Shown here in pieces: positions 5,169-5,480 of a DNA stretch of 5,480 nucleotides. Every line of letters begins with the position of its first letter. Position 1 is the stretch's first letter. Source of the stretch: Gammaproteobacteria bacterium (GTDB taxonomy: Bacteria; Pseudomonadota; Gammaproteobacteria; SZUA-21). Made by a program: the position numbers and the translations under genes. Under the pieces are notes generated by a model, which worked only from the letters and a program-made list of their open reading frames with translations, had not been told where the DNA came from and ran no database searches. The stretch is from positions 1 to 5,480 of the forward strand of contig JALUUZ010000564.1 of assembly GCA_027021095.1 (NCBI GenBank), written 5' to 3'.

Positions 5169-5480
5169 ATGACTTATGTAGTTACCGAAAATTGCATCAA
5201 GTGCAAGTACACCGATTGTGTTGAAGTCTGCCCGGTCGACTGTTTCCATGAAGGTCCGAATTTTCTGGTCATCGACCCGGAGGAATGTATCGATTGCTGC
5301 CTGTGTGAACCCGAGTGTCCTGCCAATGCCATCTACGCTGAAGACGAAGTCCCTGAAGGCCAGGAGCAGTTTCTCGAACTCAACGCCGAGCTGTCCCGGA
5401 TCTGGCCGGTGATCACCGAGATGAAACCGGCACCGGAAGATGCCGCCGAATGGGACGGCAAACCCGACAAACTCAAACTG
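5169..5480 (+). CDS. fdxA: 7Fe-8S ferredoxin FdxA (last few codons beyond the window)
   Basis: This is a small soluble electron carrier with one [3Fe-4S] and one [4Fe-4S] cluster. The window holds 104 codons without a stop; the family is usually about 107 residues, so only the extreme C-terminus is missing. [17 protein letters not shown] opens the protein almost as in Azotobacter ferredoxin I. Counting the Met, Cys9, Cys17 and Cys50 should bind the 3Fe cluster and Cys21, Cys40, Cys43 and Cys46 the 4Fe cluster, with Cys12 and Cys25 the family's free cysteines. An additional Cys44, directly after ligand Cys43, stands where ferredoxin I has Ala. The C-terminal extension ([14 protein letters not shown]...[11 protein letters not shown]) is typical. 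The ATG at 5169 is preceded by a weak GAG-type ribosome binding site 8 bases upstream and by a clear extended -10 promoter. The gene seems to be transcribed alone. The physiological partner cannot be told from this context. Confidence 0.96.
   Translation, partial: MTYVVTENCIKCKYTDCVEVCPVDCFHEGPNFLVIDPEECIDCCLCEPECPANAIYAEDEVPEGQEQFLELNAELSRIWPVITEMKPAPEDAAEWDGKPDKLKL

Noticed and set aside
5012..5412. Short + strand frames at 5012-5224 and 5218-5412
   Set aside because: They overlap the fdxA promoter and coding region in other frames and have no supporting start signals or recognisable product.

Overview
The window looks like a chromosomal segment of a gammaproteobacterium. The last gene encodes a 7Fe-8S ferredoxin very close to the Pseudomonas/Azotobacter FdxA type. 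The first complete gene encodes an HscC-type Hsp70, known best from enterobacteria and other gammaproteobacteria. The malate dehydrogenase is of the LDH-like class rather than the enterobacterial class. A sulfur-oxidising or Chromatiales-like relative would fit, but that is inference only. All supported genes lie on the + strand.

Layout. (a) 3-371 is the 3' end of a gene that starts before the window; I do not recognise its product. (b) 503-2209 (hscC) and 2236-3345 (a J-like, C-terminally membrane-anchored protein) are 26 bases apart and close with a strong hairpin at 3326-3350 that overlaps the second stop codon. They look like a two-gene specialised Hsp70/co-chaperone operon. Both appear to use non-ATG starts (GTG, or possibly TTG, for hscC; TTG for the J-like gene). 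(c) 3535-4473 is a malate dehydrogenase gene with its own leader of about 170 bases. (d) 4474-5168 holds no credible gene. It carries a tandem pair of diverged units of about 191 bases, each with a nearly conserved long hairpin of about 94 bases, a REP-like GTAG-plus-hairpin motif, and two smaller palindromes. (e) 5169 to the window end is fdxA, lacking only its last few codons, with an extended -10 promoter at 5121-5129.

How the genes relate. The HscC protein would be the ATPase chaperone and the J-like protein its dedicated membrane-tethered stimulator. Malate dehydrogenase (central carbon metabolism) and the ferredoxin (electron transfer) look like separate housekeeping transcription units with no evident functional link to the chaperone pair.

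The features most worth a second look are the duplicated hairpin element, the J-like protein without a canonical HPD motif and with a fresh-looking 15-base in-frame duplication, and an extra cysteine beside a cluster ligand in the ferredoxin. I see no CRISPR array, tRNA, rRNA, transposase or obvious defence system.
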